A DNA stretch of 64,000 nucleotides, taken from assembly GCF_029254265.1 (NCBI RefSeq), contig NZ_JAQWXX010000132.1, positions 62,001-126,000 of the forward strand. The letters run 5' to 3'. The stretch is from Algoriphagus sp. (GTDB lineage Bacteria; Bacteroidota; Bacteroidia; Cytophagales; Cyclobacteriaceae). Shown here piece by piece: positions 61,736 to 64,000 of this stretch. Numbering within the stretch: the first letter of the stretch is position 1; each line of letters begins with the position of its first letter. A program made the position numbers and the translations under genes. The notes under the pieces are model-generated. The model did not search any database. It saw only the letters and a program-made list of their open reading frames with translations, and was not told where the DNA came from.

Positions 61736-62961
61736 ATGCTGCCCTCCTGACTGATTACTTCTTTAAATAAAGCGAGGATTTCCGCATTGGGTTCTTCCCC
61801 TTTTTCACTTTGATAAAAAAGTGAAAATAAACTGGTCATGTCTTTCCCCAGATCTTCTACTTTCAGCGCGCTACTTCCCGCTCTACCTCGGTCTTTTAGT
61901 TGGGGAATCAGATTAACGATGCCATCATGTGCTTTCATAATTGCCTTTCGAGTACTTGCTTCGATGGATGTCTCCGCTACAAAAGTCAGCTCCACGAAGC
62001 AATAGGGATTTTCCTCCAGCCATTTTAGCGTATCAGGAAGGTTGTCAAATTTCATCCGGTAAAGTGGACGACCGCTTTCTAAAGGAATTGGCTGATAAGT
62101 CACTTTATTTCCAGGCCCGGCTTCAATCAAGACCACTTGTTTCTGCTGATCTGCTTCGCTAAAGGAATAAGCAAGTGGCGAACTGGAATAGACGATTGGC
62201 TGTGGAGACTTGGAAACCGCATGATAGCGATGAAGATGACCCAAAGCGGCATATTGAATTTGTAAAGGGATAGAACTCGTAAAAAGTGCTTGGGTACCTC
62301 CTACATGTAGAATAGGCCGCTCGGATTCGGGCTCGGCTTCCAACGGTTCGCCTTCTTTGGTAAAATAGAAATGCCCGATCAACAAATTTACTCCGTTGTC
62401 GTCACAGTGCTTGTCGGCAAGCTTACTCCATTTCTCGGCAAGTATATTGCGAAATTCTGACTCCCGATTTCCCTCCCCGAGATAGGTTTTGAGCGAAACT
62501 TCATTGGCATAGGGAGCTAAAAGGATTCGGATAGGGAATTCAAATTTTGGAAGGCGGAGTTCCACAAAGCCCGGTTCAGATGCAGTGATTTCGATCCCGG
62601 AATCCAGTCTCCCTGTTGGAATGAGATTTTGATAAGTACTGTAAAAAAAGATTCCGAGTTCTCGAGCCAATGGATCCGGAGCTTCGATGAATTGATTGCT
62701 ATCATGATTTCCGGCAATGGCAATGATTGGCCTTTCGCCATTTTTAGAGAGTTTTCGAAGAGTTTTGTAAAGCAACTCCACTGCCTCATGACTAGGATTG
62801 AAGGAGTCAAAAATATCGCCGGCTAGTAGTACCAGATCCACTTCCTCCCGATCTGCGATTTCGCAGATTTCGGCTAATACAAGCTTTTGCTCCTCAATGC
62901 GGGAGAATTCCTGCAGGCGCTTCCCAAGATGCCAATCGGCAGTGTGTAGAATTTTTATCAT
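61732..62961 (-). CDS. sbcD: Exonuclease subunit SbcD (Mre11-like)
   Basis: SbcD is the metallophosphoesterase that carries the nuclease activity of SbcCD. The phosphoesterase motifs are HTADWHLGKRL (D9, H11), LLAGDIFDSFNPSHEA, AIAGNHDSNQF and a later GHLHRYH. The 409-residue length matches SbcD, with the C-terminal capping region at about 280-400. It is the upstream gene of the sbcDC pair on the reverse strand, with a 4-nt overlap. The promoter is in the non-coding stretch at 62962-63417, where I see no clear -7 element for it. Confidence 0.94.
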   Translation of the reverse strand: MIKILHTADWHLGKRLQEFSRIEEQKLVLAEICEIADREEVDLVLLAGDIFDSFNPSHEAVELLYKTLRKLSKNGERPIIAIAGNHDSNQFIEAPDPLARELGIFFYSTYQNLIPTGRLDSGIEITASEPGFVELRLPKFEFPIRILLAPYANEVSLKTYLGEGNRESEFRNILAEKWSKLADKHCDDNGVNLLIGHFYFTKEGEPLEAEPESERPILHVGGTQALFTSSIPLQIQYAALGHLHRYHAVSKSPQPIVYSSSPLAYSFSEADQQKQVVLIEAGPGNKVTYQPIPLESGRPLYRMKFDNLPDTLKWLEENPYCFVELTFVAETSIEASTRKAIMKAHDGIVNLIPQLKDRGRAGSSALKVEDLGKDMTSLFSLFYQSEKGEEPNAEILALFKEVISQEGSI

Positions 62962-63071
62962 TTTTTTTCTTTTTTAACCACAGCGCACGCTAAGGTTTCA
63001 CGAAGACTGCAAATGGAAATCTTATTCGTTTTCAGGTTAATTACCACTGTTCAGGTTTAAAAATCTAGATT

Positions 63072-63089
63072 AAGTCAATTGCTTGACTT
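63072..63089. repeat. Inverted repeat AAGTCA / TGACTT
   Basis: Six-base arms AAGTCA (63072-63077) and TGACTT (63084-63089) flank a 6-nt loop. It is the first of three inverted repeats in this region. Confidence 0.5.
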
Positions 63090-63116
63090 TCAATTTCTTT
63101 GAACTTACATCCCTAA

Positions 63117-63140
63117 ATTAGATTCACAGCGTAATCTAAT
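63117..63140. repeat. Inverted repeat ATTAGATT / AATCTAAT
   Basis: Eight-base perfect arms (63117-63124 and 63133-63140) enclose an 8-nt loop. No T-tract follows, so it is not a typical terminator. Confidence 0.55.
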
Positions 63141-63184
63141 CTTCGAGTGCCTTTTGTAAAGCATTTAAGTCAAATTCATTTCAT

Positions 63185-63238
63185 ATGATTATAATTTGTT
63201 TTTTAAAGGCCATATGGAATCTCGCAGATTATAATCAT
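63185..63238. repeat. Inverted repeat ATGATTATAAT / ATTATAATCAT
   Basis: Eleven-base perfect arms (63185-63195 and 63228-63238) are separated by 32 nt. Each half could be an operator half-site or the stem of an RNA hairpin. Confidence 0.55.
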
Positions 63239-63384
63239 ACCAGTATGTGTCGATTACGACATGCTCGATTTCATGTGAAGTTGAAATTTGGGAAAATCAA
63301 GTTTTTCGACTAGAAATCTAAGTTAGATTTTATCCCCATTTGGAACAAACTTTAACCTTGACTTGTCAGCAATTGGCAGGCTTC

Positions 63385-63414
63385 TTGGAAAGCAGGGACG
63401 AAATCCTAGTTTTG
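63385..63414 (+). promoter_or_regulatory. Promoter-like pair at the RlpA gene start
   Basis: TTG (63385-63387), a 19-nt spacer and TAGTTTTG (63407-63414) fit the Bacteroidota promoter. The ATG at 63418 lies only 3 nt after the -7 box, so the mRNA would be leaderless if this promoter is real. Confidence 0.4.
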
Positions 63415-63417
63415 TAT

Positions 63418-63927
63418 ATGCGGTTATTCTTGCTTTCCGTCTTTCTAATAGCTTTTGTCAGCTCCTCTTTTGGACAGCTTGCCGATTCGGTGAAGATCCA
63501 AACGGGCACTGCTAGTTTTTATGGAAAGCGTTTTCATCAGCGAATGACTTCCAGTGGGGAGATTTTCCATATGGATTCCTTGACTGCCGCACATAAATAC
63601 CTCCCTTTTAATACCTGGGTGAAAGTAACTCGAGTGGATACCAAAGATTCGGTTTGGGTGCGAGTAAACGATCGACTGCCAAAGACTTCACGCAGAATCA
63701 TCGATATCTCTAGAAGCGCAGCCAAAGAACTCCACATGATCGAAAAGGGAATCGCTGAAGTGAGTATTCATGTCGCCACCATTGAAGAAATGAACCGGCT
63801 CTATAAGCACTTTGAGGGAGAAGCTCCGGGTACGATCCGTTTAAGAATCTATGAAAAACCCATTACCCTTGCTCGACCCCAGCCGACTTGGAACTGGGAA
63901 GTAGGAAGAGTTATGTTTACTAACTAG
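63418..63927 (+). CDS. RlpA-like septal ring lytic transglycosylase family protein
   Basis: The start chosen is ATG 63418 (MRLFLLSVFLIAFVSSSFGQ), which begins a signal peptide of 20 residues; an upstream in-frame TTG at 63340 gives a polar, signal-breaking extension. The mature part has the double-psi beta-barrel of RlpA: GTASFYGKRFHQRMTSSGEIFHMDSLTAAHKYLPFNTWVKVTRVD and VNDRLPKTSRRIIDISRSAAKELHM. The conserved aspartate in the VNDR motif is the catalytic residue in the family. RlpA cleaves naked glycan strands at septa. It has no SPOR domain. Length 169 residues. Confidence 0.88.
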   Translation: MRLFLLSVFLIAFVSSSFGQLADSVKIQTGTASFYGKRFHQRMTSSGEIFHMDSLTAAHKYLPFNTWVKVTRVDTKDSVWVRVNDRLPKTSRRIIDISRSAAKELHMIEKGIAEVSIHVATIEEMNRLYKHFEGEAPGTIRLRIYEKPITLARPQPTWNWEVGRVMFTN

Positions 63928-64000
63928 CAGATATTGAGTGAGTTGAATTGATTTTATGAGTCAAGGCTAAAAACTTAGTAACCGAAAATCAGTTAGTTAG

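Larger units (their letters stand above)
62962..63417. other. Hairpin-rich non-coding region between sbcD and the RlpA-like gene
   Basis: This 456-nt stretch has no believable coding frame. It holds three clear inverted repeats (listed separately) and, at 62995-63015, a piece AACCACAGCGCACGC / TTTCACGAAGACTGC that resembles dispersed Bacteroidota intergenic repeats (from memory). At its right end a promoter-like pair precedes the RlpA-like gene. It may hold a small RNA, a repeat remnant or only regulatory DNA. Confidence 0.5.

Noticed and set aside
63340..63417. TTG-started extension of the RlpA-like gene
   Set aside because: The 26 extra residues are polar and precede a normal signal peptide; ATG at 63418 is better.
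1..64000. tRNA, rRNA, CRISPR array, transposase or phage genes
   Set aside because: None was recognised by eye; no regular repeat-spacer array, IS-like ends or tRNA cloverleaf were seen. A computational scan would be decisive.

Overview
The window looks like chromosomal DNA of a Bacteroidota bacterium, most likely of the order Cytophagales (Cyclobacteriaceae, Algoriphagus-like; this placement is inferred from gene content, not computed). The signs are A+T-rich DNA, promoters of the Bacteroidota type (TTTG or TTG, about 19 nt, then TAnnTTTG), a type IX secretion (T9SS) sorting domain and a PorD-like protein, lipoproteins followed by Asp/Glu-rich export signals, an omega subunit of the Bacteroidota kind beside bamD and coaBC, a DnaQ-DnaE fusion polymerase, and almost no Shine-Dalgarno sequences. 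I see no rRNA, tRNA, CRISPR array, transposase or prophage gene, and no gene that is clearly broken.

Layout. 0.3-1.6 kb: OmpA/TSP3 outer-membrane protein. 1.7-6.6 kb: M42-like peptidase, hpt, adk, then obgE and the heat-shock pair grpE-dnaJ. 6.7-9.8 kb: a secreted protein of unknown function with a NatAB-type ABC exporter. 10-16.3 kb: orphan histidine kinase, prfC, ade (reverse strand), cmk-ispH. 16.5-21.1 kb: nqrABCDE, closed by a terminator with no nqrF. 21.2-24.5 kb: DUF1080 protein, propeller lipoprotein, DUF502 membrane protein and a TolB-like protein. 24.5-31.4 kb (reverse): mnmH-selD (selenium modification of tRNA), trxA and dnaE. 31.6-39.1 kb (reverse): MscS channel, a large anchored propeller protein, mdh, a cNMP-binding protein and tilS. 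39.1-47.7 kb: an envelope/housekeeping run of OstA-like protein, T9SS cargo, bamD, rpoZ, coaBC, porD-like, recN and fabI. 47.9-50.4 kb: secreted amidohydrolase and an alpha/beta hydrolase. 50.4-55.8 kb: a small glycan locus in which a tandem-repeat lipoprotein and a GH16 lipoprotein are divergent from a membrane-tethered propeller/LuxR-type regulator. 55.9-58.6 kb: a MarR regulator, YceI protein, ring-cleaving dioxygenase and esterase, similar in make-up to Mhq quinone-stress regulons. 58.7-63.9 kb: sbcDC (reverse), a hairpin-rich non-coding stretch and an RlpA-like protein.

The two most system-like units are the MarR/YceI/dioxygenase/hydrolase cluster, where a 14-bp palindrome before marR recurs imperfectly before yceI, and the GH16 mini-locus, which has a divergent regulator that carries sensor, membrane segment and DNA-binding domain in one chain but no SusC/SusD pair. 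Smaller oddities are the DnaJ lacking half its zinc ligands, the GTG start of nqrC with a near-perfect Shine-Dalgarno, and the stranded nqr operon without nqrF. No wholly unknown multi-gene system is evident; much of the window is ordinary housekeeping DNA.
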